Assembly (NCBI RefSeq): GCF_044542075.1
Contig: NZ_JBITTU010000004.1
Location: forward strand, 186,001 to 250,000
Length of the DNA: 64,000 nt
DNA from: Leeuwenhoekiella sp044542075
Lineage (GTDB): Bacteria > Bacteroidota > Bacteroidia > Flavobacteriales > Flavobacteriaceae
Direction of reading: 5' to 3'
Position numbers and translations under genes: made by a program. The notes under the pieces are model-generated. The model saw only the letters and a list, made by a program, of their open reading frames with translations. It did not search any database and was not told the DNA's origin. The first letter of the stretch is position 1. Each line of letters starts with the position of its first letter. This document shows, piece by piece, positions 8,580 through 18,323 of the stretch.

Positions 8580-11393
8580 GTGAGATTTCCTAATTTATAT
8601 TTTCATATATTAATTCTACTGGCTTTTAATTTTTTAAATGCTCAGGAACTTCCTCCTATACTTAATTTTTCTCCAGATTACTACAACGCAGAAAATCAAA
8701 ATTGGGCTTTAGCCCAAGATGATTCTGGTTATATCTATTCAGCAAATAATAGTGGTCTATTGCAGTTTGATGGTGCAAAATGGCGCTTGTACCCTTCACC
8801 TAATAACACCATTATAAGATCTGTAGCTACTGTAGGTACCCGTATTTATACAGGTAGTTATATGCAGTTTGGTTTCTGGGAAGAAGACCATACTGGGAAG
8901 CTTGTTTACAATTCACTCAGCGATTCATCAAAAATACCCATTTTAGAAGATGAGCAATTCTGGAATATAATACCGCTAGATCATTGGGTGTTATTTCAAT
9001 CTTTGAATAGAATCTACAGCTATAATATTAATACGAAGTCTTTTGAAGTTATTAAAAATGACGGTACGATAAGTAAATCGTTGTTGCTTGACGGGAAGAT
9101 ATATTTTCAAAGTGTAGATGAAGGATTGTTTTCTATGTTAAATGGAAAGAAAACTTTAGTATCAGATTCACCAATATTTAAAGATAAACTTCTTGTAAAT
9201 CTTTTTAAAGTAGCTAATTATATTGTAGCTGTGACTCAGCATTCCGGTTTTTATAAATTAGAAGGGGACGAGGTTTCTACCTGGAATACTTCCGCAGATA
9301 AAGAACTTTTAGATAAGACCATATATAGTAGTAAACAACTTGAAGATAAAACGCTCATTGTAGGTACCATTTCTAATGGTGTTTATCATTTAAGTGAAAA
9401 CGGATCTATTTTATATCATATTAACCAAAATGCAGGTTTAATAAATAATACAGTGTTGAGTATCAATGAAGACCGAAATGCAAATGTGTGGTTAGGTCTT
9501 GATCGTGGTATTGCTTTAATAAACAGTAATTCACCGTATCGGGTTTACAAAGATAATAGTGGTGAACTTGGAGCTGTATATAGTGCTGTTGTAAATGATT
9601 CAACACTTTATTTAGGTACAAATCAAGGGTTATTTTATAGAGATTTATATAAACCGGAAATCCCTTTTAAGCTCGTGCCTAGTACAAAGGGGCAGGTGTG
9701 GTTTTTAGAAAAATTAGGAGATGATCTTTTTTGTGGCCATCATGAGGGCACTTTTTTAGTCAAAGATAGACGTGTTGAACGTATTTCTTCTGCACAGGGA
9801 ACCTGGAAAATACAATGGCTTGACGAAACCAAGAAGCTGGCCTTGCAGGGTAATTACAATGGACTGTATGTCTTAGAAAAGCGAGGTGATGATTGGAGTG
9901 TACGTAATAAAATAGAAGGATTCAACATATCAAGTAGGTATTTTGGCTTAGGAGATGCCTATACACTTTATGTAAATCATGAATATAAAGGGGTTTTTAA
10001 ATTAAAGTTTGATAAGAATTACCAACGAGTAACCAATCAAGAACTCGTTCAGAATTTAGAGAAAGGTGAGAAATCGGGCATTGTAACTTACGGTGATGCT
10101 TTGATTTATGCATCAGATAACGGAATTTTCAAATTAACCGAAGGGAGCCCAATGTTTATTAAAGATTCTGTTCTAAGCAGTGGAATGTTTAAAAAAGGTA
10201 ATTATTCTAGCGGTAAACTTACCTATGATGCAATCAAGAAAAGACTTTGGGGCTTTAATTCTGAAGATATTTTTTATTTTGAACCCGGCAGTCTTGCTCT
10301 AGCACCTAAAGTAACTCATATTCCGTTTTCTGCAGAAAAAAGAAGCGATGTAGCAGGTTTTGAGAATATAACTTTTCTGGAGAATAACAGGTATCTTCTA
10401 GGAAACTCCTCTGGTTATACCATTTTAGATTTAGATAAAGATATAGATCGTGATTATTCAATACATCTACGTTCTGTGCAGAATGGGAGTATAGACCAGA
10501 ATCTAAAAAATATTTCGTTAAATGAAAGTTCAACGTTTAAATCAAAAGATAATAATTTTCTGTTTAATTATAGTGTCACTAATTACGACACCTTTAAATC
10601 TATAAAATTTCAATACAGACTTTTGGGTCTTTATGAAGATTGGAGTAGTTGGAGCAGTGCTTCTCAAGTTTCTTTTGAAAATTTACCATCAGGCTCCTAT
10701 ACATTTGAAGTACGAGCCCGCGTAGGCGATAAGGTTACAACTGAAGTAACTTCTTATAAGTTCACCATTAAGCGCCCCTGGTACCTGTCAATAACTATGC
10801 TCATTATCTATGTTATTCTACTTCTAATAATATTTATTACAATTCACATATTCAACCGAAAATTCTATAAAAAACAAAAACAACGACTTATTGATATTAA
10901 TGCACGTAAAATTGAACTTTCGCGTTATGAAAATGAGCGTAGAATTATGCAGCTTGAGAACGAAAAACTCGTTCAGGATGTAGAAAGTAAAAACCGAGAA
11001 CTTGCAGCTTCTACAATGAGTATTGTTAAGAAAAATGAATTGTTGAATGCAATTAAAAAGGAGTTAATGCCATCAAGTGATGAGGGTGATATGAAATCTG
11101 TGATTAAGATTATAGATAAAAATTTAAACCCTAAGAAAGATTGGGAGTTTTTTAGTCAGGCTTTTAATAATGCAGATAAAGATTTTCTAAAAAAAATTAA
11201 GGCTAAGCATGCTAAGCTAACTCCGAATGATTTGAAATTGTGCGCATATCTAAGACTTAATTTATCTTCTAAAGAAATTGCACCACTTTTAAATATTTCA
11301 GTACGTAGTGTTGAGATTAAACGATACCGTTTGCGTAAAAAAATGGATCTAGATCACGAAGATGGCCTTGTAGAGTACATTTTATCTATCTAA
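8580..11393 (+). CDS. Propeller sensor with C-terminal LuxR-type HTH (PUL regulator)
   Basis: A 937-residue membrane regulator starting at GTG. The signal peptide ends at LNAQ. It is followed by about 14 beta-propeller (reg_prop) repeats, a Y_Y_Y domain (FQYRLLGLYEDWSSW), one membrane helix (WYLSITMLIIYVILLLIIF) and a long coiled coil. A C-terminal helix-turn-helix (LSSKEIAPLLNISVRSVEIK) ends the protein. There is no histidine kinase domain, so it acts as a one-component periplasm-to-DNA sensor, or it is held at the membrane. It precedes the SusC gene by 250 bp on the same strand, which makes it the likely activator of the glucan locus. Confidence 0.88.
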   Translation: MRFPNLYFHILILLAFNFLNAQELPPILNFSPDYYNAENQNWALAQDDSGYIYSANNSGLLQFDGAKWRLYPSPNNTIIRSVATVGTRIYTGSYMQFGFWEEDHTGKLVYNSLSDSSKIPILEDEQFWNIIPLDHWVLFQSLNRIYSYNINTKSFEVIKNDGTISKSLLLDGKIYFQSVDEGLFSMLNGKKTLVSDSPIFKDKLLVNLFKVANYIVAVTQHSGFYKLEGDEVSTWNTSADKELLDKTIYSSKQLEDKTLIVGTISNGVYHLSENGSILYHINQNAGLINNTVLSINEDRNANVWLGLDRGIALINSNSPYRVYKDNSGELGAVYSAVVNDSTLYLGTNQGLFYRDLYKPEIPFKLVPSTKGQVWFLEKLGDDLFCGHHEGTFLVKDRRVERISSAQGTWKIQWLDETKKLALQGNYNGLYVLEKRGDDWSVRNKIEGFNISSRYFGLGDAYTLYVNHEYKGVFKLKFDKNYQRVTNQELVQNLEKGEKSGIVTYGDALIYASDNGIFKLTEGSPMFIKDSVLSSGMFKKGNYSSGKLTYDAIKKRLWGFNSEDIFYFEPGSLALAPKVTHIPFSAEKRSDVAGFENITFLENNRYLLGNSSGYTILDLDKDIDRDYSIHLRSVQNGSIDQNLKNISLNESSTFKSKDNNFLFNYSVTNYDTFKSIKFQYRLLGLYEDWSSWSSASQVSFENLPSGSYTFEVRARVGDKVTTEVTSYKFTIKRPWYLSITMLIIYVILLLIIFITIHIFNRKFYKKQKQRLIDINARKIELSRYENERRIMQLENEKLVQDVESKNRELAASTMSIVKKNELLNAIKKELMPSSDEGDMKSVIKIIDKNLNPKKDWEFFSQAFNNADKDFLKKIKAKHAKLTPNDLKLCAYLRLNLSSKEIAPLLNISVRSVEIKRYRLRKKMDLDHEDGLVEYILSI

Positions 11394-11417
11394 ACGACTA
11401 CAACAATAATTAAATTC

Positions 11418-11436
11418 ACCTATACATTACCTATAC
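11418..11436 (+). promoter_or_regulatory. Direct repeat ACCTATAC x2, 11-bp period
   Basis: ACCTATAC occurs at 11418 and 11429, one helical turn apart, in the gap between the sensor-regulator and susC. It is a candidate activator-binding site. No function is proven. Confidence 0.45.
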
Positions 11437-11530
11437 GAAAACGATAGTAATAGAGGTTTTACAATGTTTATATGCTCTCTTCTAAACTTTAACATATACC
11501 CTTTACGTGCCTTTACGCATACGTTTTCGT
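11435..11530. repeat. Inverted repeat ACGAAAACG/CGTTTTCGT upstream of susC
   Basis: A perfect 9-bp inverted repeat with arms at 11435-11443 and 11522-11530 spans most of the regulator-susC gap. A further tandem CCTTTACG pair lies inside it (11500 and 11510, 10-bp period). This density of helically phased repeats suggests regulator binding or looping. Confidence 0.4.
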
Positions 11531-11591
11531 TGAGATTTTTATAATGCAGAAGATCTATTTATGAATTGTATATTTTTTGTTGTGGTCTAAA

Positions 11592-11607
11592 TTTTCAAAT
11601 TTGAAAA
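11592..11607. promoter_or_regulatory. 16-bp perfect palindrome before susC
   Basis: TTTTCAAATTTGAAAA is exactly self-complementary. It lies 9 bp left of a possible -7 box and 36 bp left of the susC ATG, so it would cover the -33 region of that promoter. Confidence 0.4.
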
Positions 11608-11616
11608 ACACTTATA

Positions 11617-11624
11617 TAGATTTG
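11617..11624 (+). promoter_or_regulatory. Possible Bacteroidota -7 box of susC
   Basis: TAGATTTG matches TAnnTTTG, 19 bp before the ATG. No clear -33 TTG at the usual distance is present, which would suit an activated promoter. The leader would be short. Confidence 0.3.
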
Positions 11625-11643
11625 ATTCACAAATTAAATTTAT

Positions 11644-14600
11644 ATGAAATCATTTTTATCCTTGATCTTATTTGGGTTTTTAAGTACTGCTGTTTTTAGT
11701 CAGGCTTCTACTCAAGTTCGTATCTCTGGTACCGTGACAGATGCAACAGGAATGCCATTACCGGGCGTTAATGTTTTAGTAAAAGGTACTAATAGAGGTA
11801 CAAGTACAGATTTTGATGGTCTGTTTACTATTGATGTCGCATCAGGAAACCTATTACAGTTTTCGTATTTAGGTTTTGTAACCAAAGAAGTGTCGGTTAC
11901 AAGTGCTACAAACTTGTCTATTACTCTAGATGAAGATGCAAGCACACTTGACGAAGTGGTTGTAGTGGGTTACGGTACTCAAAAAAAGAAAGAAATCACC
12001 GGTGCAGTTAGTGTTGTTAGTTCGGAGACTATTGAAGATCAGAATCCCGTGCGTGTAGAACAAGCTTTACAAGGTAGAGTTGCGGGTGTAAACATAAGTT
12101 CTAACTCGGGTTCTCCGGGTAGTGCTTCTACAATATCGATACGTGGTATTTCTACTAATGGTGATAACAGACCTTTAATTCTTGTTGATGGCGCTGTTAT
12201 CGAAGATTTGAGTGTGATTAACCCTAACGACATAGAAAGTATTAATGTATTAAAAGATGCAACGGCAGGTATTTATGGTGTGCGTGCAGCAAATGGTGTA
12301 ATTTTAATTACAACTAAAGGCGGTCGAAAAAACACAGATTTACGAGTTGATGTAGATTCTTATGTAGGTCTTCAAGAAACTACACGCAAACTTCCGGTTT
12401 TAAATGCTACTGAATATGGAGCAATTATCAACGAAGCTTACGTCGCAGGAAATCAAGCTCCGCCGTTTCCTAATCTTGCTTCTTTGGGGCAGGGAACAAA
12501 TTGGCAAAATGAGGTATTTAGACAAGCTTTATTGTCTGATGTAAATGCAACGGTTTATGGAGGTGGTGAGAAATCTACGTATTCCGTTGGTGCAGGGTAT
12601 TTAGATCAAGATGGTATTGTAGGTGGTGGTGCTGTAAACTTTAATAGACTAACAGCAAGAGGAAGTTATAATCTTGATATTTTAGAAAATTTAAAGCTTT
12701 CTACAACGGCAATTTATACAAATTCTAACCGAAAAACACTTTCTGAAAACGCATTAGGTTCAGTATTGTTTAATGCGGTAAATATGGCGCCTACGTTTAA
12801 TGTACGCGATGCTAATGGAGACTTTACCATAGCTAATGGTTTGGGCAATGAGGTAATTAATCCTATAGCACAAATAGCAAATACATTTAATACGAATGAG
12901 GTTGCTAAAATTACCGGGACCGTTGGACTTTCATACAATTTCTGGGATCATTTTACAGCAGAATCACGCTATCAGTTTAATTATTCTGAAGTGCGTGGCC
13001 GTAGCTTTTTACCATCAGAATTGAATTTTGGTGATGGAAAAGTGTTTAACAATTTAGGTGTTAATCAATATTTTGTAAACGATAGTTTCTTTAGAGATTA
13101 TACGTTTGATAACTTTTTAACCTATAAAAATACATTTGCAGACGATCATAATCTAACAGTGTTGTTAGGTATGTCTGTCTTTAAAACCAGTGGTGAGTTT
13201 TACAATTTTACGGGGCGTGATGTTCCCGGTAATACATTTGCCGAAGCTGGTTTAGATGGGGCAGGAGAAGTGATAGATGCACGCGATATTAGTGGTCCTG
13301 CAGAATTTGACCAGCGTTTATTATCTTATTTTACTCGTGTTCAATACAATTATAAAGAACGCTATTTACTTTCGGCCGTACTACGTCGAGATGGTTCTTC
13401 AAACTTTGGTCCTGAAAATAAATTTGGTTATTTCCCTTCTGCATCTATTGGTTGGGTAGTAAGTGACGAGCCATTTTATGGTACGAGTGATGTTTTAAAC
13501 TTCCTTAAAATTAGAGCGAGTTACGGTATATTAGGTAATGACCGTATAGGGGCTTTTGGTTATATCTCTACGCTAAATGCTGAAGGTACTTATGTTTTTG
13601 ACAACGAGCTTGTAAATGGTGTGGCTGCTGGCCAACTTTCTAATCCCGAAATTAAATGGGAACGCCAAAAAACATTTGATTTAGGTTTTGATTCGCGTTT
13701 GTTTAATAACAAAATTGATCTAACAATAGATTACTTCAAACGTAGAACAGATGATTTACTTCTTATTCCACAGGTTTCTGGTATTCTGGGTGTATATGCA
13801 CCTGGAGCAGGAGCACCTATTGTAAATGCAGGTAGTGTTGAAAATAGCGGTTTTGAATTTTCAATCTCTTATGACGAAAATATAAGTGATGATGCAAGTT
13901 TCAATCTAAGTTACAATTTTACGACACTTAAGAATGAAGTAATTGCTGTGGGTAATGAAAGCGGTTTTATTCCCGGAGGCAGCTTCGGTTTTGGTCAGGA
14001 AGAGCCTGCACGTATGGAAGCTGGTTTTCCAATCGGGTATTTCTACGGTCTACAAACTAACGGAATCTTTCAGTCTCAGGCAGAAGTAGATGCACACGCT
14101 ACACAAACCGATGCAACACTCGGTGATTTAAGATTTGTAGATCAGAATGGCGACGGATTGATAGACGGTAACGACCGCGTTAACATAGGCGATCCTATTC
14201 CAGATGTTACGATGGGGCTTAATCTAGGTTTTAAGTATAGGAATTTTGACTTTACTGCATATGCTTTTGCTTCTATAGGTAATGACATTATACGCTCATA
14301 TGATCGTAATCAAAATCTTACTAATAAAACAAATTATGTACTAAATCGCTGGACGGGACCAGGATCAACAAATACATATCCGCGAGTTACAATAGGGCCC
14401 AACTCTAACTTATTGTTTTCAGATTTTTATGTTGAAGACGGCTCGTATTTAAGACTACAAAATATACAGCTGGGTTACAGTTTAGGTAATGATGTTTTAG
14501 ACCAGTTAGGAATACGCAAATTACGCTTTTACCTGGCAGTAACTAATGCATTTACGCTTTCAGAATATAACGGTTATGATCCCTCTGCATCGTCTGGAGC

Positions 14601-14679
14601 ACCTATAGGTGGTGGTATTGATCAAGGTTTTTACCCGGTACCCAGAACCTACACAGCAGGAATGAACTTCAAATTTTAA
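11644..14679 (+). CDS. SusC/RagA family TonB-linked outer membrane transporter
   Basis: A 1011-residue TonB-dependent porin. The signal peptide ends near VFSQA. A carboxypeptidase-like regulatory domain follows (ISGTVTDATGMPLPGVNVLVKGT), then a TonB box-like segment (DEVVVVGYGTQKK) and a plug domain with RGISTNGDNRPLILVDG and INVLKDATAGIYGVRAANGVILITTK. A 22-strand barrel ends in FKF. It imports oligosaccharides captured by the SusD partner encoded 10 bp downstream. The enzymes in the operon point to beta-1,3-glucan (laminarin) oligomers. Confidence 0.96.
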   Translation: MKSFLSLILFGFLSTAVFSQASTQVRISGTVTDATGMPLPGVNVLVKGTNRGTSTDFDGLFTIDVASGNLLQFSYLGFVTKEVSVTSATNLSITLDEDASTLDEVVVVGYGTQKKKEITGAVSVVSSETIEDQNPVRVEQALQGRVAGVNISSNSGSPGSASTISIRGISTNGDNRPLILVDGAVIEDLSVINPNDIESINVLKDATAGIYGVRAANGVILITTKGGRKNTDLRVDVDSYVGLQETTRKLPVLNATEYGAIINEAYVAGNQAPPFPNLASLGQGTNWQNEVFRQALLSDVNATVYGGGEKSTYSVGAGYLDQDGIVGGGAVNFNRLTARGSYNLDILENLKLSTTAIYTNSNRKTLSENALGSVLFNAVNMAPTFNVRDANGDFTIANGLGNEVINPIAQIANTFNTNEVAKITGTVGLSYNFWDHFTAESRYQFNYSEVRGRSFLPSELNFGDGKVFNNLGVNQYFVNDSFFRDYTFDNFLTYKNTFADDHNLTVLLGMSVFKTSGEFYNFTGRDVPGNTFAEAGLDGAGEVIDARDISGPAEFDQRLLSYFTRVQYNYKERYLLSAVLRRDGSSNFGPENKFGYFPSASIGWVVSDEPFYGTSDVLNFLKIRASYGILGNDRIGAFGYISTLNAEGTYVFDNELVNGVAAGQLSNPEIKWERQKTFDLGFDSRLFNNKIDLTIDYFKRRTDDLLLIPQVSGILGVYAPGAGAPIVNAGSVENSGFEFSISYDENISDDASFNLSYNFTTLKNEVIAVGNESGFIPGGSFGFGQEEPARMEAGFPIGYFYGLQTNGIFQSQAEVDAHATQTDATLGDLRFVDQNGDGLIDGNDRVNIGDPIPDVTMGLNLGFKYRNFDFTAYAFASIGNDIIRSYDRNQNLTNKTNYVLNRWTGPGSTNTYPRVTIGPNSNLLFSDFYVEDGSYLRLQNIQLGYSLGNDVLDQLGIRKLRFYLAVTNAFTLSEYNGYDPSASSGAPIGGGIDQGFYPVPRTYTAGMNFKF

Positions 14680-14689
14680 TAGAAGAGCG

Positions 14690-16168
14690 ATGAAAAAAAT
14701 AAAAATACAATTAGGATTTATTGCGATGCTGGCTTCAGCTGTACTTGTGGCTTGCGGTGATGATTTTGTTGAAGTTGACCCTATAAATGAAAATTCTGAA
14801 GATTTCTTTAATTCTGAAGAAGATTATCAGGATGCTTTAGTAGGAGCTTATGATTTATTACAAGCGACGTACTTAAATGTAATGGTAGGTGAGATCGCTT
14901 CGGATAACACATTAGCCGGTGGCGAAAGCGCTACAGATACTCCGGGTATTCAGCAAATAGATAATATGACGCATACCCCTGTAAATCAACAGTTACGAGA
15001 TATCTGGGGATGGATGTTTGCGGGTGTAAATCGTGCAAATTATATTTTAGAATTTCAGGATAAAACAGATTTTGCCGGAAAGGATCAGGTAATTGCCCAG
15101 GCACGTTTTTTAAGAGCATACTATTATTTTGAATTGGTAAAATGGTTTGGCGATGTGCCTTTAGCGGTAGATCAGCGTCTGCTATTTGGAGATCAGTTTA
15201 CTATAGACCGCACACCTAAAGCGGAAGTTTATGCACAGATTGAACAAGATTTGATTTTTGCTGCAGAAACGCTTCCGGCTACACAGGCAGAGCAAGGTCG
15301 TATTACTAGCGGTGCAGCACGTGCACTTTTAGGTAAAGCCTATTTATATCAAGATAAATTTGCAGAAGCAGCGAGTGCATTAGATCTTGTAATTGCCGGC
15401 CCTTATGATTTAGTAAATGATTATTCAAGCATTTTTGAGCAAGAAGGAGAAAATAGTATAGAATCTGTTTTTGAAGTTCAGTATACAGATAAAGAAGGAG
15501 CTGGTTTTGGCTGCTTGCAGTGTAGTGAAGGTAATGTGGCTGTAGGTTTTAATGGAATACGTAATTATAGCGGACCTCTCTTTGACAGTGGATTTAGCTT
15601 TAATATTCCCGTTAAAGATGTCTATGATGCTTTTGAACCCGGTGATTTGCGAAGAGATATTGCAATATTAAATATTGAGGAGTTTTCAGCAGCTAACGGA
15701 GCTACATTTAATGAAGGCTTTGAGCATACGGGGTTTTATAATAGAAAGTACATCGCTCGTAAGGGTGATGCAAACTTAGGTGATGCAAACCTTACTAATC
15801 CTAATAATTACCGTTCTATACGTTTTGCAGATGTACTACTTATGGCTGCAGAAGCACATAACAGTAAAGCCACTCCTAACGACGGTCTAGCGCAGCAATA
15901 TTTAAATCGCGTGCGTAGAAGAGCATTTGGTGATACTAATCATGATATAACTGCTTCAGGAGCTGCATTAACAGATTTTATTTATGAAGAAAGAAGACTT
16001 GAGTTAGTGGGAGAAGGACACCGCTTTTTTGACTTGGTACGTACCGGTAGAGCAGCTCAAAATATAGATGGCTTTCAAGCCAATAAAAATGAATTATTCC
16101 CTATTCCCGCAATCGAGATTCAACTTGCTGGAAACCGTTGGGAACAAAATCAAGGATACACTAATTAA
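14690..16168 (+). CDS. SusD/RagB family glycan-binding lipoprotein
   Basis: A 492-residue outer-membrane lipoprotein with lipobox Cys22 (LVACGDD). It has the SusD N-terminal helical segment (FFNSEEDYQDALVGAYDLLQATYL), RANYILEF, ARFLRAYYYFELVKWFGDVPL and the C-terminal RLELVGEGHRFFDLVRTG signature. SusD closes as a lid over the SusC barrel and binds oligosaccharide. The order susC-susD and the small gap indicate one operon. Confidence 0.95.
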   Translation: MKKIKIQLGFIAMLASAVLVACGDDFVEVDPINENSEDFFNSEEDYQDALVGAYDLLQATYLNVMVGEIASDNTLAGGESATDTPGIQQIDNMTHTPVNQQLRDIWGWMFAGVNRANYILEFQDKTDFAGKDQVIAQARFLRAYYYFELVKWFGDVPLAVDQRLLFGDQFTIDRTPKAEVYAQIEQDLIFAAETLPATQAEQGRITSGAARALLGKAYLYQDKFAEAASALDLVIAGPYDLVNDYSSIFEQEGENSIESVFEVQYTDKEGAGFGCLQCSEGNVAVGFNGIRNYSGPLFDSGFSFNIPVKDVYDAFEPGDLRRDIAILNIEEFSAANGATFNEGFEHTGFYNRKYIARKGDANLGDANLTNPNNYRSIRFADVLLMAAEAHNSKATPNDGLAQQYLNRVRRRAFGDTNHDITASGAALTDFIYEERRLELVGEGHRFFDLVRTGRAAQNIDGFQANKNELFPIPAIEIQLAGNRWEQNQGYTN

Positions 16169-16182
16169 TACACTACGATACA

Positions 16183-18303
16183 ATGAAAATTTTAAAATTA
16201 CTAGTTGCATTTATAGCGGTAGTTACAGTTTTTACAGGTTGTGAAGATGATGTCATTACTAATTATGCATTTCAAGATATTTCTGCGCCTACAGGCGTAA
16301 CAGCAAATTTCGGAATAACGCAAGATGATACTGGCTTAGTAACAATTACACCAGTAGGTGAAGGCGCTTCTACATTTACAATTTATTATGGGGTAGAAGG
16401 CGCAGAACCACAAACTATAAATGCGGGTGAAACAACATCTTTTACCTATACAGAAGGCGAGTATTCAATACGTATTGTAGCTACGGGATCTACAGGATTA
16501 ACTAGCGAGTTTAATCAAGTAGTTAGGGTGTCATTTACAGCACCTGAAAACCTTTCTTTTGAAACCGCAGTAAGTGGTTTAACAGCTGTAGTAACTCCTG
16601 CAGCAGCTAATGCAACTATGTTTGATGTGTATTTTGGAGCTAGCGACGATGAAGAGCCGGTTACTGTAATGGCAGACTCATCTGTAGAATTTACATATGC
16701 AGAGCCGGGTGAATATAGTGTACGCGTAGTGGCAAAAGGAGCAAGTGTAAATACAATTGAATTAACAAAAACTATAACAATCACCGGTGCTGTTGATCCA
16801 GTTGTATTGCCCGTTACTTTTGATAACCCAACTGTAAATTATGCATTTGGGGTATTTAATGGTGCGTCGTTTGAAGTTGTAACAAATCCTGACCTTTCTG
16901 GAGCAAATACAACAGATTCTAATGTAGGGGCAATCACAAACTCTGGAGTACAATTTGAAGGCGGAGCGTATAATCTAGGTGAGCCGGTTGATTTTAGTGG
17001 AGCCAATAAAACAATTACAATGAAATTTTGGTCTACAGTTGAAGTACCGGTTTTATTAAAATTTGAAGGTGGTGTAAATGGTGAGCGTCAAACTGAGATT
17101 ACAAAAACACACAGCGGCTCGGGATGGGAAGTTTTATCTTTTGATTTTGCTACTGAGGCGATAAAAAGTTTTATTGATGGTAATCAAGGTGTAGGTGAAG
17201 CATTCGTTCCTTCAGGACAGTACGCAACCATGGTAATTTTTGTAGATGGTCCCGGTACAACTGCAGGTACTTTTTATATTGATGATATAGAGCAGTCTGG
17301 AGGAGCTACAGAACCAATGATTGCAGCAACTGCTCCGACTGCAGCAGAAGCTGATGTGCTTTCAGTTTTCAGTGATTCGTATACAGATCCGGCATCGGTA
17401 AATTATTTTCCTGATTGGGGGCAGTCAACAACTTACGAGCAAGTTGATCTTAGTGGAAATGCAGCGATTAAATATGGAAATGCAAACTATCAAGGTATAG
17501 ATCTTGGAGGTGAATTTGACGCCTCCAGCTATGAATTTATACATATTGATGTATGGTCTGCAGATTATGCAAGTATTCCGTTTTTTATCATTGATACTTC
17601 AGGAGAACGTCCGGTAAACTTAGAAGTTACCGCTGGAGAGTGGACCAGTATAGATATTCCACTTTCAGCATTTACAGATCAGGGAATTTCGTTAAGTAAC
17701 GTATTTCAATTTAAGTTTGATGTACAACCTAATAATGGAGGTACTTTTTATATAGATAACCTGTACTTCTACAATGCGAGTGCTTCAGTACCAGATAGCC
17801 CGCAAGCAGCTGCACCGGCACCTTCGTTTGACGCGGCAAATGTGATCTCATTATTTAGTGATGCGTATTCAGATGTAAATATGGCTACCTGGAGAACAGA
17901 CTGGTCTGCTGCGACTTTAGAAGATCTAAGCATTGCAGGAAATGCTGTTAAAAAATATTCAGCATTAAATTTTGTAGGAGCAGAACCGGTGTCACAAATT
18001 AATGCCAGTGCAATGACGCATTTTAGCACCGATATGTGGACGGGAGATGCTACTCAAATCAGAATTAAATTAGTTGATTTTGGAGCTAATGGAACCTACC
18101 AGGGAGGTGATGACAGTGAGCACGAGATTGTATTAAATTTTGATAATGGTGATTTTATTCGCAACAGCTGGGTAACGTTAGATATTCCATTAGCAGATTT
18201 TACAGGGCTTACCTCACAATCTAATATTGCACAATTGATTTTTTCTGGAGGACCAGCCGGTGAAACAACGGTTTATATTGACAACGTATACTTTCATAAC
18301 TAG
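16183..18303 (+). CDS. SusE-position surface glycan-binding lipoprotein with PKD-like and jelly-roll modules
   Basis: A 706-residue lipoprotein (lipobox Cys20 in VFTGCEDD). Residues about 35-200 form two PKD/FN3-like repeats (TFTIYYGVEGAEP and MFDVYFGASDDEEP). The rest has three carbohydrate-binding-like beta-sandwich modules, each ending in a similar strand (GTFYIDDIEQ, GTFYIDNLYFYN, TTVYIDNVYFHN). No glycosidase motif is seen. It probably binds glucan at the cell surface beside SusCD. Modules two and three look like an internal duplication, each opening with a VLSVFSDSYTD/VISLFSDAYSD motif. Confidence 0.85.
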   Translation: MKILKLLVAFIAVVTVFTGCEDDVITNYAFQDISAPTGVTANFGITQDDTGLVTITPVGEGASTFTIYYGVEGAEPQTINAGETTSFTYTEGEYSIRIVATGSTGLTSEFNQVVRVSFTAPENLSFETAVSGLTAVVTPAAANATMFDVYFGASDDEEPVTVMADSSVEFTYAEPGEYSVRVVAKGASVNTIELTKTITITGAVDPVVLPVTFDNPTVNYAFGVFNGASFEVVTNPDLSGANTTDSNVGAITNSGVQFEGGAYNLGEPVDFSGANKTITMKFWSTVEVPVLLKFEGGVNGERQTEITKTHSGSGWEVLSFDFATEAIKSFIDGNQGVGEAFVPSGQYATMVIFVDGPGTTAGTFYIDDIEQSGGATEPMIAATAPTAAEADVLSVFSDSYTDPASVNYFPDWGQSTTYEQVDLSGNAAIKYGNANYQGIDLGGEFDASSYEFIHIDVWSADYASIPFFIIDTSGERPVNLEVTAGEWTSIDIPLSAFTDQGISLSNVFQFKFDVQPNNGGTFYIDNLYFYNASASVPDSPQAAAPAPSFDAANVISLFSDAYSDVNMATWRTDWSAATLEDLSIAGNAVKKYSALNFVGAEPVSQINASAMTHFSTDMWTGDATQIRIKLVDFGANGTYQGGDDSEHEIVLNFDNGDFIRNSWVTLDIPLADFTGLTSQSNIAQLIFSGGPAGETTVYIDNVYFHN

Positions 18304-18323
18304 GATTTAAATAGCAAGATATT

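Noticed and set aside
11474..11500. Guide A matching the susC promoter region (GCTCTCT)
   Set aside because: Only a 7-base match, expected by chance. The real targets, if any, are probably outside the window.
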